Shown piece after piece: positions 35,390 through 45,155 of a DNA stretch of 64,000 nt. The notes beneath the pieces were generated by a model that was not told the origin of the DNA, did not search any database, and saw only the letters and a program-made list of their open reading frames with translations. A program made the translations under genes and the position numbers. This DNA comes from Albidovulum denitrificans (GTDB lineage: Bacteria > Pseudomonadota > Alphaproteobacteria > Rhodobacterales > Rhodobacteraceae), in the NCBI RefSeq assembly GCF_002973535.1, contig NZ_PVEP01000001.1, positions 620,001 through 684,000 of the forward strand, written 5' to 3'. Each line of letters opens with the position of its first letter. Positions within the stretch are counted from its first letter, which is position 1.

Positions 35390-36571
35390 TTACTTCATCA
35401 GTTCGGCAACCGGGATCGGCTCGGCGATCGTCCATTCATCGACCACGGCGGGCTTGCCGCCCGTCGTCTCGACGATCAGGTAGCGCGCCTTGTTCTGGTG
35501 GTGCAGTTCCGGCGTGAAGGTGCGCGGGCCGAAAAGGGTCGGCTCCTCGTTCATCTTCTCAAGTTCCGCCACCACGGCGCCTGCCTCGGTCGTCCCCGCA
35601 CGCTCCACCGCCTTGGCCCAGACGTCGATCATCACATAGCCCGGATAGGTGTACTGGGTCGACGGATCGCCGCCGGTCGTTTCCTTGTACTTGGCGTTGA
35701 AGGTGGTCACGTCGGCGTTCGGATCGTCGCCATAGACGGAGCCCTGCACCGGCACGAAGAAGTTCGACAGGTCCGGCACGGCGGACAGCCAGTAGGACCC
35801 GTCCACGGCCGAGCCGTTCAGGATCATCGAATTGATGCCCGCCGCGCGGATCTGCTTGATGGCCGACACCGCGCCCGGCATCATCGTGCAAAGCATGATC
35901 GCGTCGGGTTCTTCGGGCAGCGACTTGATCCGGGTGATCTGCGCGGCGATGGAGGCGTCTTCGTTCTTGAACGTATCCTCGCCCACCAGCTTCGCCTCGG
36001 ACAGTTGCGGCATGGCCCAGTCGAAGCCGTCGCAGATGCCCTTGTTATACTCCGTCCAGGTGTCAAGCAGGCGGTAGAAATTGCGCGCGCCCTTCTTCTC
36101 ATAGGCCCATTGCGCCATGGTCGCGCCCTGCACGGCGGCCAGCACCGAGGCGGAGAAGCTGTGCGGGCCGACGCCCTGAATGCCCGCCTTGATCGACTCC
36201 GCGCAGAGGAAGAAGGACACAAGGCCCTGGCTTTCCGCCGCCAGCGCCGCCGGGGCGCCAAAGTCATAGTCGCAGGAGACGACGACAAGGTCCGCGCCCT
36301 CGTCTATCACCGTCAGACCGGCCTTCGCGCCCTCGGCCCGGTCGGTCTTGGTGTCGGCATTGACCACCTCGATCTGCTTGCCGAGCAGCCCGCCCGCCTC
36401 GTTGATCTCCTTGATGCGGATCATCGCGGCGTCCTGCGCGGGCTTGTCATAGGCCTGCATGAAGCCCGATTCCGCCGTCGCAAAGCCGACCACCACCCGG
36501 TCGTCCTGCGCCAGCGCCGGTCCGGTCGCGCCCACCAGCGCGGCCGTCGTCAGACATGTCAGTCTTTTCAT
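35390..36571 (-). CDS. Branched-chain amino acid-type ABC transporter substrate-binding protein (LivJ/K family)
   Basis: This 393-residue periplasmic receptor of the Peripla_BP_6 type has a signal peptide at residues 1-21 (cleavage after ALAQ or just before it). VGFATAESGFMQAYDKPAQD and INEAGGLLGKQIEVVNADT are family landmarks. It is encoded after its permeases and ATPases, and its start overlaps the LivM-like stop by four bases. Because hydantoinase/oxoprolinase genes lead the operon, the ligand is more likely a cyclic amide or amino-acid derivative than leucine. Confidence 0.92.
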   Translation of the reverse strand: MKRLTCLTTAALVGATGPALAQDDRVVVGFATAESGFMQAYDKPAQDAAMIRIKEINEAGGLLGKQIEVVNADTKTDRAEGAKAGLTVIDEGADLVVVSCDYDFGAPAALAAESQGLVSFFLCAESIKAGIQGVGPHSFSASVLAAVQGATMAQWAYEKKGARNFYRLLDTWTEYNKGICDGFDWAMPQLSEAKLVGEDTFKNEDASIAAQITRIKSLPEEPDAIMLCTMMPGAVSAIKQIRAAGINSMILNGSAVDGSYWLSAVPDLSNFFVPVQGSVYGDDPNADVTTFNAKYKETTGGDPSTQYTYPGYVMIDVWAKAVERAGTTEAGAVVAELEKMNEEPTLFGPRTFTPELHHQNKARYLIVETTGGKPAVVDEWTIAEPIPVAELMK

Positions 36572-37656
36572 TTCGATACTCCCTTGTTGAGCTCTGGTTG
36601 TTGTTGTCCGGTCGTTGCCGGAGCCACCGGGCGGGCCTTTGGCCAGCCGAGTTCGCGGTTGCCCATGATGCCCGCCGAGCGGAAGGCGAGGATCGCTACC
36701 ATGACGATCCCAAGGGCGATTTCCTGCACCCCGTTGGGGATGGCGAAGGTCGATGTGCCGATGCTGACCCCGGCCTCAAGCCAGCGCAGCGCCTGGATCA
36801 GGCTCGACAGGATCAGGACGCCAAGAACGGCGCCCGACAGGCTGCCCATGCCGCCGACGACCAGCATCGAAAGCGTGATGAAGGTCAGGCCGAGGTAGAA
36901 GGTATCGGGCGTCACGACGCCGATGGAATGGGCAAAAAGCGCGCCCCCCATGCCCATGATCGCGCCCGAGACGATGAAGGCGATCAGCCGTTCGCGCGGC
37001 AGGTCGATGCCCGAGGCGGATGCCGCCGTCGGTTCGTCCCGCGCGGCGCGCAGCGCAAGGCCGGTGCGGCTGATGGCATGGCCCCAGGCGATGAAGACGG
37101 CAAGGATCGCGGCAATCAGGAAGGGCCAGATGGAGCGCAGGATCGGGATGCCCACGACGGATGAGGTCGCGCCCGTCACGTCCTCCCAGTTCGAATAGAT
37201 CGTGTTGATCATCGCCAGCATCGCGAAGGTCGCGATAGAGGCCGCGATCCCCGACAGCCGCATCAGTACCTTGCCGAAGATCCCCGCCCAGAGCGCGGCC
37301 CAAAGCGCGGCCAGGATCGCCCCCGCCCAGTAGGGCAGTTGCAGCGCGATCAGCCAGTCCGGCAATCCCGGCAGCAGGGTCTGTTTCATCATCGGCGGCA
37401 TGGTCAGCCAGGCGGCGGCATAGGCGCCAAGGCAGGTGAACCCGATATGGCCAAAGCTGATGACGCCGGAATTGCCGACAAAGACGTAAAGCCCGACGAC
37501 AAGGATCACCCGCAGGAAGATGTCGATGATGGTCTGGTTGAAGGGCTTCGACCCGACCATGACGGCCAAGAGCGCGAAGGCCAGAAGCAGCGCCGACAGG
37601 ATCAGCGGCGTGGCGATGGTGCGCCCGGCGATAGAGGTCCGCTTGGCCATGGTCAC
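36568..37656 (-). CDS. ABC transporter permease, LivM type
   Basis: This 362-residue inner-membrane permease of a Liv-type transporter contains GNSGVISFGHIGFTCLGAYA, typical of LivM, and the loop ALRAARDEPTAASASGID that contacts the ATPase. The start is at 37656 or the ATG two codons later (37650); the former overlaps the LivH-like stop by four bases. The tail after the last helix is Pro/Gln-rich. Confidence 0.94.
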   Translation of the reverse strand: MTMAKRTSIAGRTIATPLILSALLLAFALLAVMVGSKPFNQTIIDIFLRVILVVGLYVFVGNSGVISFGHIGFTCLGAYAAAWLTMPPMMKQTLLPGLPDWLIALQLPYWAGAILAALWAALWAGIFGKVLMRLSGIAASIATFAMLAMINTIYSNWEDVTGATSSVVGIPILRSIWPFLIAAILAVFIAWGHAISRTGLALRAARDEPTAASASGIDLPRERLIAFIVSGAIMGMGGALFAHSIGVVTPDTFYLGLTFITLSMLVVGGMGSLSGAVLGVLILSSLIQALRWLEAGVSIGTSTFAIPNGVQEIALGIVMVAILAFRSAGIMGNRELGWPKARPVAPATTGQQQPELNKGVSK

Positions 37657-38567
37657 ACCCTTTCCTTCGTGCCGCGCCCCGAGAGCAGGCCCTGCGGCCG
37701 CACGATCAGGATCGCGATCACCGCGCCATAGACGAAGGCATCGCGGAAGGGCCGCGCGTCGATGGGCAGCGTCACCTGCATCACGACCGAGGCCGCGCCG
37801 AGGAGGAACCCCGCAATGACCGCGCCCGGCAGACTGCCCAGCCCGCCAATGACGGTGGCGATGAAAGCCATCAGCATGACATTCGCGCCCATCTGGATAT
37901 CCGCCGTCCCGGTCTGGCTGCCAAGGATCAGGCCGATGGCGGCGGCCAGCGCGCCCGACAGCGCGAAGGCCCCCATGATGACCCGGTTGGCCCGCACCCC
38001 CAGCATCCGCGCCATGGTGAAGTTTTCCGCCGCCGCCCGCATCTCAAGCCCGAAGCGGGTGCGGCGCAGGAATGAGGTCAGCCCGAAGAGGATGGCGACG
38101 GTCGCGAGGATGGTGATGACCTGCAAGAGCGGGATACGCGCGCCCAGGATCTCGACCGGCTGGCTCAGCGCCGGAAGAAGCGAGATCGACTTCGGCCGGC
38201 TCGAATAGAGCATCAGGAGGAAGTAGCGGATCACGAAACCCAGCGCGAAGGAGGCGATCATCATCGTCGCGGGACTGGCGTTGCGGAAACGGCGAAAGAC
38301 CGTCAGCTCCGCCAGCACCGACAGCCCCGCACCGACGGCAAGGACGAAGGGGATCAGAAGGAACCACGGCAGGTTCCCCGCCCCCACCCGCGCCACCACA
38401 TCGACCGACGGCCAGAGGAGCGCGAAGATCGAAAAGGCGATCACGTCGCCATGGGCGAAGTTCACCAGCCGCATGACCCCGAAGATCAGCGCGATCCCCA
38501 GCGCGCCGAGCGCATAGAGGGACCCGAGGCTGAGCGCGTCGAACAGGATTTGCAGGATCGCGGACAT
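37653..38567 (-). CDS. ABC transporter permease, LivH type
   Basis: This 304-residue inner-membrane permease pairs with the LivM-like subunit. The N-terminus LFDALSLGSLYALGALGIAL, the segment GVMRLVNFAHGD and the EAA-like loop MRAAAENFTMARMLGVR are characteristic of LivH. It shares one base with the preceding LivF-like stop codon, so translation is coupled. Confidence 0.95.
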   Translation of the reverse strand: MSAILQILFDALSLGSLYALGALGIALIFGVMRLVNFAHGDVIAFSIFALLWPSVDVVARVGAGNLPWFLLIPFVLAVGAGLSVLAELTVFRRFRNASPATMMIASFALGFVIRYFLLMLYSSRPKSISLLPALSQPVEILGARIPLLQVITILATVAILFGLTSFLRRTRFGLEMRAAAENFTMARMLGVRANRVIMGAFALSGALAAAIGLILGSQTGTADIQMGANVMLMAFIATVIGGLGSLPGAVIAGFLLGAASVVMQVTLPIDARPFRDAFVYGAVIAILIVRPQGLLSGRGTKERV

Positions 38568-39301
38568 CAGTGTTCCCCATAACCGAAATAGGCGGCCTGC
38601 ATGGCCTCGGACTGTCCCATGGCGCGGGCATCGCCGTCGATCAGCACCTCGCCGCCGCGCATCAGGATCATCCGCCCGCCGACCATCATCGCGCGGGTGG
38701 AGCTTTGTTCGACGATCAGAAGTGTCAGCTTGCGCTGGCCTTGCAGTGCGATCAGCCGTTCATAGACCTGGTCGGTGATGTTCGGCGCAAGGCCAAGCGA
38801 GGGTTCGTCGATAGCGACAAGGCGCGGGTTGGTCATCAGCGCGCGGCCGATCACCAGCATCTGCTGCTGCCCGCCCGACAGAAGCCCCGCCTGCGCGTGG
38901 CGGCGGTCCCTGAGGATCGGGAAGGTCTCATACACTTCCTCAAGCGCATTCGTCACCCTTGCGCGCCAGTTGCTTTCCTTCACATGCATCCCGGCGCCGA
39001 CCATCAGGTTTTCCTCGATGGTGAGCGAGGCGAAGACGTCGCGCCCCTCCGGCACCATCGAGAGGCCAAGCCGCGCGATATCCTCGGGCGCGCGGCCGGT
39101 GATGTCGTGATCGGCAAAGTCGATCCGTCCCCCGGCGGGCGGCGTCACCCCGGCGATGGCCCGCAGAAGCGAGGATTTGCCCGCCCCGTTCGGCCCGGTG
39201 ATGAACAGAACCTCCCCCTCTGCCAAGGTCAGGGCGACATTGCGCACCGCCGTCAGGCGGCCATAGCGGATGGTGACGTCCGAAAGCGCCAGCAAGCTCA
39301 T
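38567..39301 (-). CDS. ABC transporter ATP-binding protein, LivF type
   Basis: This 244-residue ATPase has Walker A GPNGAGKSSLLRAI, signature LSGGQQQMLVIGRAL and Walker B LVAIDEPSLGLAP; the last two are characteristic of LivF. It drives uptake together with the LivG-like subunit, whose stop it overlaps by four bases. Confidence 0.95.
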   Translation of the reverse strand: MSLLALSDVTIRYGRLTAVRNVALTLAEGEVLFITGPNGAGKSSLLRAIAGVTPPAGGRIDFADHDITGRAPEDIARLGLSMVPEGRDVFASLTIEENLMVGAGMHVKESNWRARVTNALEEVYETFPILRDRRHAQAGLLSGGQQQMLVIGRALMTNPRLVAIDEPSLGLAPNITDQVYERLIALQGQRKLTLLIVEQSSTRAMMVGGRMILMRGGEVLIDGDARAMGQSEAMQAAYFGYGEH

Positions 39302-40050
39302 TCCATCACCTCCAGAACCGGCAGGTCAGAATCGGCGGCGGTCCCCATATAGGCGTGGCGCACCTTTTCCGAAGCGCGGATCGCGGCGGGCGCCCCGGTT
39401 TCGATGATCGCGCCGGAATCGAGGACCGCGATAGGATCGCACAGGTCCAGCACCAGCCCGACATTGTGTTCGATCAGAAGAACGCCGCAGCCCATCTCGC
39501 CCGCGATGCGGCGGATCAGGGCGGCAAGATCGGCGGCCTCAGCCGCGCTCATCCCCGCGGCGGGTTCGTCGAGAAGGACGAAGGCGGGCTTGCCCATCAA
39601 CGCCCGACCGATGGCGACGCGGCGTTCGTCGGTATAGGGCAAGGTCCCCGCGATCCGGTCGGCCAGCGCGCCGATGCCGACCCAGTCGAGCATCCGCTCC
39701 GCCTCGGCAATCGCCGCCCGGCGGCTTTGGCCAAGCCCGATCCCCGTCACCTCAAGATTGTCGATCACCGGCAGATCGCGGAAAAGCCGCCCGCCCTGAA
39801 AGGTGCGGGCGACGCCCTGGCGGCGGATCTCATGCGGTTTCAGGCCCGACAGGACGGTGCCGCCAAGCGACACCGCCCCGCCGGTCGGGGCCTGAAACCC
39901 GGTCAGCACGTTGACAAGGGTGGTCTTGCCCGCCCCGTTCGGCCCGATCAGCCCGACGATCTGGCCGGGAGAAACCTCCAGATCGACCTCGCTGAGCGCC
40001 GTGAGGCCTTCGAAGGCCACCGTTACCTTGTCTGCGCCGAGCCGTTGCAT
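39298..40050 (-). CDS. ABC transporter ATP-binding protein, LivG type
   Basis: This 250-residue ATPase of the Liv-type system has Walker A GPNGAGKTTLVNVLTG and Walker B FVLLDEPAAGMS, with VARTFQGGRLF as the Q-loop typical of LivG. The canonical signature region reads YTDERRVAIGRAL, a usual LivG variant of LSGG. It follows the hydantoinase A gene with a one-base overlap (TGATG), tying transport to the enzyme genes. Confidence 0.94.
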   Translation of the reverse strand: MQRLGADKVTVAFEGLTALSEVDLEVSPGQIVGLIGPNGAGKTTLVNVLTGFQAPTGGAVSLGGTVLSGLKPHEIRRQGVARTFQGGRLFRDLPVIDNLEVTGIGLGQSRRAAIAEAERMLDWVGIGALADRIAGTLPYTDERRVAIGRALMGKPAFVLLDEPAAGMSAAEAADLAALIRRIAGEMGCGVLLIEHNVGLVLDLCDPIAVLDSGAIIETGAPAAIRASEKVRHAYMGTAADSDLPVLEVME

Positions 40051-42137
40051 CAGCCCCCCTTCCTGACCCTGGTGATGAGGTAGGACCCGCTTTCATCCAG
40101 CGCCGCAACCCAGCCGGGCTGGATCACGATGGTGGTGGTCACCTCTTCGATGATGGCGGGGCCCGCGATCTTGGCACCGGCCCCGATCAGCGCGCCGTCA
40201 TAGACCGGCGTCCTGACCCGCTTGCCATCGGCCGAAAACACCGCCTCGCGATGCGCCTTCAGGGCGTTTGCCACCGGCTTGCCCCTGGCGATGGCCATCC
40301 GTTTCGGCTTTTCCACACGGCCGTAGACGGTGCTTTCGATATTCACCACCTCGACCGTCGAATGGCGTTCGGAGTAGGTGTAAAGCTGCTCGTGCCGCTT
40401 GTGGAACGCCTCCTTGATCTTCTCGATCGACTTGGCGTCGACCTTGAAGGTCCCGATGTCCACCGTGCATTCATGCACCTGCCCGACATAGCGCATGTCA
40501 AGGCTGCGGCGGATGTCGATGTCCTTCTTGGCGAAACCGTCATCCTTCAGATGCGCGATGCCCTGTGCCTCGATCTCATTGAAAAGGCTGTCGATCTTCG
40601 CGTAAGCCTCGTCATTGTCGAGCCGTAGCGGCGCGGTGGCCATGTAGTTGTACTTCACGTCCGAGATGATCTGGCCAAAGGCGCAAAGGCCCGAGGCGAG
40701 CTTCGGCAGGACGATGGTCCCGATCCCCATCTCCTCGGCCAGCGCCGTGATATGGGCCGCCGTCGCGCCCCCGGCGCCGACCAGCACGAAGTCGCGCGGA
40801 TCATAGCCGCGTTCCACGGTCACGCGGCGGATGCCGTTGACCATGTTGGCGTTGACGATGGTGAACATCCCATAGGCCGCGCGTTCGACCGACAGGCCCA
40901 GCGGATCGGCCAGCCGCGATTTCACCGCCTCGCGCGCCAGTTTCGCGTCGAGCGGCAGCCGCCCGCCCACAAGCCCGTCCGGGTTCAGGTAGCCCAGCAC
41001 AAGGTTGGCGTCCGACACGGTCGGTTCGGTCCCGCCCTGCCCGTAGCAGGCCGGTCCGGGGTCCGATCCGGCCGATTGCGGCCCCATCTGCATCAGCCCC
41101 ATCTCATCAATCCAGCCGATGGAGCCACCGCCCGCGCCCAGCGTTTCGACCTGGATCATCGGCACCCCGATCCGGTAGCGCAGGAAGTCGATATTCTTGT
41201 TGATGTTGGTCAGGCCATCCTTGGTCAGCGTGATGTCGAAGGAGGTGCCGCCCATATCGACGGAAATCACGTCGCGCTTGCCGAAGGGTTCGCAGACATA
41301 TTGCCCGGCGGCGGGCGCCGAGGCGGGGCCGGAGTTGATCGCGTAGACCGACCGGTCCGTCATCGCCTGCCCGATGGCAAGGCCGCCGTTCGACTGGTAG
41401 TAGCGCACCGGCTGCTTCGCGCCGAGCGCGCGGAAATAGGCATCCACCGCATCGACATAGCGCTTCATGATCGGGGCGAGATAGGCGTTCACCACCGCGG
41501 TCGAGGTGCGGGTATATTCGCGCACCTGCGGATAAAGCTCCGACCCCAGCGTCAGGATCACGCCCGGCATCATCTGGCGCACGATCTCGGCCGCGCGGCG
41601 TTCGTGGTCGGGGTGAAGGACCGACCAGACGAAGCTGATCGCGACAGTTTCCACCCCTTCCGAGCGGAACAGCTCGCAAGCCGCGCGCACGTCATCCTCG
41701 TTCAGCGCCGTGCGGACGGTGCCGTCCGACAGCACCCGTTCGCTGACGCCCCGGCGCAGGTAGCGCGGCACGATCATCGTCGCGGGCGGGTATTCGGGAT
41801 CGTAGCGGTAGCCGTCTTCCTTGTGGCCCAGCCGGATTTCAAGGCTGTCCTCATGCCCGGCGGTGCAGATCAGGCCGGTCTTCGCGCCCTTGTGCTGGAT
41901 CAGCGCGTTCAGGCCCACGGTGGTGCCGTTGATGCAAAGATCGCAGTTGGAGATGACGTGTTCGGCCGAAACCCCAAGCTCTTCGGTGATAAGGCCAAGG
42001 CCGTTTCGGATGGCCTGCGTCGGGTCCTGCGGCGTGCTGAGCGCCTTGAACAGCCGCACCTGCCCGCTTTTGTCGGCCAGAACGAAGTCGGTGAAGGTGC
42101 CGCCGGCGTCGATGCCAAGACGATATTCGGTTTTCAT
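40050..42137 (-). CDS. Hydantoinase/oxoprolinase subunit A (HyuA family)
   Basis: This 695-residue ATP-dependent subunit of the hydantoinase/5-oxoprolinase family opens lactam or hydantoin rings together with HyuB. The ASKHA nucleotide-binding start LGIDAGGTFTDFVLAD is clear, followed by QSNGGLAIG, SVDMGGTSFDI and GAGGGSIGWIDEMG, all typical. The ATG at 42137 follows AGGGGGACCCTGAC. Relatives act on N-methylhydantoin, 5-oxoproline, acetone or caprolactam, so the substrate is open. It lies between hyuB and the Liv-type transporter genes. Confidence 0.94.
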   Translation of the reverse strand: MKTEYRLGIDAGGTFTDFVLADKSGQVRLFKALSTPQDPTQAIRNGLGLITEELGVSAEHVISNCDLCINGTTVGLNALIQHKGAKTGLICTAGHEDSLEIRLGHKEDGYRYDPEYPPATMIVPRYLRRGVSERVLSDGTVRTALNEDDVRAACELFRSEGVETVAISFVWSVLHPDHERRAAEIVRQMMPGVILTLGSELYPQVREYTRTSTAVVNAYLAPIMKRYVDAVDAYFRALGAKQPVRYYQSNGGLAIGQAMTDRSVYAINSGPASAPAAGQYVCEPFGKRDVISVDMGGTSFDITLTKDGLTNINKNIDFLRYRIGVPMIQVETLGAGGGSIGWIDEMGLMQMGPQSAGSDPGPACYGQGGTEPTVSDANLVLGYLNPDGLVGGRLPLDAKLAREAVKSRLADPLGLSVERAAYGMFTIVNANMVNGIRRVTVERGYDPRDFVLVGAGGATAAHITALAEEMGIGTIVLPKLASGLCAFGQIISDVKYNYMATAPLRLDNDEAYAKIDSLFNEIEAQGIAHLKDDGFAKKDIDIRRSLDMRYVGQVHECTVDIGTFKVDAKSIEKIKEAFHKRHEQLYTYSERHSTVEVVNIESTVYGRVEKPKRMAIARGKPVANALKAHREAVFSADGKRVRTPVYDGALIGAGAKIAGPAIIEEVTTTIVIQPGWVAALDESGSYLITRVRKGG

Positions 42138-42150
42138 GTCAGGGTCCCCC

Positions 42151-43938
42151 TCAGTTCGCGGCCACGGTTGCGCGGCGTCTTGCGCGCAGGGCATCGGTTG
42201 CGGTCATGTCGACGGCAAGCGTCGCGGGGTCCTTGATGATGACGCCGTAATCCTCCCTTGCGCCTTCCAGTGAAACGAGGCCGTTCTTCACGTCCCAGAC
42301 GACCTTTTCGACGGCGCGGTCCATCGGGTTGCCATAGCCGCCGCCGCCGGGGTTCATGTTGGTGATGCGGTCGCCGGGCCTGATGACCTCGATCACGTTC
42401 TCGCGGATCGTCTTGGCATCGTCGCCCTTGACCAGTTCCAGCCGCCCGACCTTGGTCCCCACCATGGTGCTGGCCGCCCCCGCCGCGCCGACGGCCGGGA
42501 TACGGCGACCTTCGCCGAAGGTGATGAAGGTCATGTCGTCGTTGAGGGGTTCCACCTCCCACGCCGTTCCCGACCCGCCGCGGAACTTGCCCGCACCCCC
42601 ACTGTCGGTCATCAGCGAGTAGCGGTGGATGATGATCGGGTAGGAATATTCCAGAAGCTCCACGTCCCCCGAGGTCAGCGCGCCGAAGCAGCATTCCGGC
42701 CCGCAGGCGTGCCAGCCGTCCTGGCTGGGCGTGGCGCCCGCGCCGGAGATGATGGTGGCCAGCACCATCGTGACGTATTCCTCATCATGCCGCTTGTCCC
42801 AGCCCGCGATGTTCAGCCCGTTCGCGTGGCCCCAGCTTGCCGAGACCTTGGACGGCACCGCCTTTTCAAACGCCAGACGCACCGCATCGGTCAACGTCTC
42901 CATCGGCGTGGTGGTGCAGTTCATGTGCGGCGCGGGTTCTTTCGCGTTGCAAAGCGTCCCCTTCGGCCCCATGTCCACGCTGACACAGCGGTAAAGCCCC
43001 TCGTTATAAGGCGGTGGCAGCTGGGCGAACATCATCAGGCCAAGGTAGACGCCGGAATAGCTGTTCCCCTCATAGCTGTTGATGAAATAGGGGATCTGCG
43101 GCGGGCTTGAGATTTCGATATGGCAGGTGTCGTCCTTGATCGTGACCTTCGCCTTGATCTCGAAATCGCCGAAGCCGTGGCCCGCATCCTCAAGGATCGC
43201 CGCGCCCTCATAGGTGCCGTCGGGGACGGAGGCGATCAGCGTCCGCATCTGCTTTTCGGCCATGTCCAGAAGCGTATCGACGCAGGCGTCCACCTGCTCC
43301 TCGCCATACTTCTCAAGCATGTTCAGAAGCGCGCGTTCACCAACCTGGCAGGCGCCGATCAGCGCGTTGAAGTCGCCCTCCTGATCGCGGCGCGCGCGCA
43401 TGTTGGTCAGGATCATGTTCAGCACGTCCTTGCGCGGCTGGCCCCGGTCCCAGACCTTGACGGGCGGAATGCGCAGGCATTCGGCGTAGATCTCTTTCGC
43501 ACCGGGGTTGTAGCCCGCAGGCACCGGGCCGCCGACATCGGTCAGGTGGCCCTTGCAGACGGTCCAGTATTTCAGGCGCCCCTTCCAGAAGACCGGCCGG
43601 TAGAAACAGGTGTCGATGGCGTGGCTGCCACCCCAGGCGGGGTCGTTGTGGATGATCAGGTCGCCCTCGTGGATGTCGTCGCCGAAATACCCCGCGACGA
43701 CCTTCATCGCCGGGATGAGAGAGCCGAGATGGATCGGAATATCCTGCCCCTGAAGGATCATCTCGGGCGCCGCGTTGAACAGCGCCGTGGAATAGTCATG
43801 CGCCAGGTTGAACACGCTCGACCGCGCGGTCTTTTCCAGGCTCAGCGTCATTTCGCGCTGGGTGGTTTCCAGAATCCCGCGCACGACCGATAGTGTGATC
43901 GGATCGACCTTCACGGGCTTTTTGGCAGCTTTGGCCAT
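42151..43938 (-). CDS. Hydantoinase/oxoprolinase subunit B (HyuB family)
   Basis: This 595-residue partner of the HyuA-like subunit has DPITLSVVRGILETTQREM and SSVFNLAHDYSTALFNAA at the N-terminus, and later GDLIIHNDPAWGGSHAID and GSGTAWEVEPL, all conserved in HyuB. It is the first gene of the minus-strand operon hyuB-hyuA-livGFHM-binding protein-cupin. The 254-base gap upstream separates it from a divergent AraC-type regulator. Confidence 0.95.
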   Translation of the reverse strand: MAKAAKKPVKVDPITLSVVRGILETTQREMTLSLEKTARSSVFNLAHDYSTALFNAAPEMILQGQDIPIHLGSLIPAMKVVAGYFGDDIHEGDLIIHNDPAWGGSHAIDTCFYRPVFWKGRLKYWTVCKGHLTDVGGPVPAGYNPGAKEIYAECLRIPPVKVWDRGQPRKDVLNMILTNMRARRDQEGDFNALIGACQVGERALLNMLEKYGEEQVDACVDTLLDMAEKQMRTLIASVPDGTYEGAAILEDAGHGFGDFEIKAKVTIKDDTCHIEISSPPQIPYFINSYEGNSYSGVYLGLMMFAQLPPPYNEGLYRCVSVDMGPKGTLCNAKEPAPHMNCTTTPMETLTDAVRLAFEKAVPSKVSASWGHANGLNIAGWDKRHDEEYVTMVLATIISGAGATPSQDGWHACGPECCFGALTSGDVELLEYSYPIIIHRYSLMTDSGGAGKFRGGSGTAWEVEPLNDDMTFITFGEGRRIPAVGAAGAASTMVGTKVGRLELVKGDDAKTIRENVIEVIRPGDRITNMNPGGGGYGNPMDRAVEKVVWDVKNGLVSLEGAREDYGVIIKDPATLAVDMTATDALRARRRATVAAN

Positions 43939-44013
43939 TATCGCGCCTCTCTTCTGAGGCCGCGCAAAAGGGCGTCGGTCGGGCGAAAGGCCCGGCGGAA
44001 TGGTGGATACTCC

Positions 44014-44047
44014 CTGTCGCGCGGCGTTCTTTGCACCGTTGCGACAG
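44014..44047. promoter_or_regulatory. Inverted repeat in hyuB/AraC-regulator intergenic region
   Basis: CTGTCGC (44014-44020) and GCGACAG (44041-44047) form a perfect inverted repeat spaced by 20 bases in the 254-base divergent region (43939-44192). It may be an operator for the AraC-type protein. Apart from this repeat, that gap shows no recognisable feature. Confidence 0.3.
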
Positions 44048-44192
44048 GAAGGCTAGCGCCGCCCCCGAAGGCCGGTCTTTGCGCGGGGCGCACGGTTTTT
44101 TGACGCTGAGCGCATTCCGCCGACCTGACCGTAAACGCAGCTTTACAGGGCATACGCCCCTCTTCCACACTAAGCGAAGGGAGGACGCGGCG

Positions 44193-45155
44193 ATGAAGAC
44201 CACCATCACCACGCGCGGGATCGACACGGCGGCGCGCAGCCGTCACTGGCATGAGACGATCGGGCGTACCTACTTTCCGCTCGACCTGACGTTCCGGCGG
44301 CCCGAGGCGTTCGACGGGGAACTGACCTGTTGGGACCTTGGCACGGTCTCCCTCTCGCGGTTGACCTCCGACGCGGCTCTCTACCGCCGCCTGCCGCGCC
44401 ATCTGGCCGCGCAGCGGGCCGAGGAATTCCTGGTCACGGTGCCTGCCAAGGCCGAGCTTCGATTTTCCCAATGCGGCAAGGACATCCGCGCCAATCCCGG
44501 CGCCTTCTTCATCGAGCGCAGCCATGAGCCTTACGATTTCAGCCATGCCGAATGCGCCGACCTCTGGGTGCTGAAACTGTCCTCGGACATGCTGGCGGGG
44601 CGGGTGCGGGCGCCCGACCGTTTCTGCTCGCTCGAATTCGACGCGACGAACGGGGCCAACGGGCTGTTCGTCGACATGCTGCACCTGATCCCGCACCGCT
44701 ATGACATGATGAGCGAGGAGACGCGGCTGACCGTCGGGCGGCAGTTGGTCGATCTTCTGGCGCTGGCGCTGCAAGCGGATGAACGGGTGCTGACCTCGGG
44801 CCTCTCCACCGTCCGCGCCGCGCATCTGGCGCGGATCGAGGCCTTCCTGAACCGCCATATCGACGATCCCGACCTTGGCCCCGACAGCGTCGCCGCCGGA
44901 TGCGGTATCTCGGTCCGGTATCTGCATGAATTGCTGCGTGAGACGAACACGACGCTGGGCCAGTGGATCCGCGACCGGCGCTTGCAGGCCGCGCATGAGG
45001 ACCTGTCCGACCCGGCCAACACCCGCAGCATCGGCGAGATCGCCTATGCGCGGGGTTTCGCGGATCAGGCGCAGTTTTCCCGCGCCTTCCGCGCCCGGTT
45101 CGGGCTGACCCCCAAGGACCTGCGCGCGCAGCATCGCCGCCCCGCCCGGCCCTAG
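44193..45155 (+). CDS. AraC-family transcriptional regulator
   Basis: This 320-residue regulator has an N-terminal AraC-binding-like domain (FeaR/NdeR type, residues about 1-200; FSQCGKDIRANPGAFFIERS). The C-terminal double HTH (about 215-312) ends in EIAYARGFADQAQFSRAFRARFGLTPKDLR, split over the usual two motifs. The ATG at 44193 has the ribosome binding site GAAGGGAGG; the longer open frame is not needed. It is divergent from hyuB and probably activates the hyu-liv operon. Its stop codon overlaps that of the convergent bioY gene. Confidence 0.93.
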   Translation: MKTTITTRGIDTAARSRHWHETIGRTYFPLDLTFRRPEAFDGELTCWDLGTVSLSRLTSDAALYRRLPRHLAAQRAEEFLVTVPAKAELRFSQCGKDIRANPGAFFIERSHEPYDFSHAECADLWVLKLSSDMLAGRVRAPDRFCSLEFDATNGANGLFVDMLHLIPHRYDMMSEETRLTVGRQLVDLLALALQADERVLTSGLSTVRAAHLARIEAFLNRHIDDPDLGPDSVAAGCGISVRYLHELLRETNTTLGQWIRDRRLQAAHEDLSDPANTRSIGEIAYARGFADQAQFSRAFRARFGLTPKDLRAQHRRPARP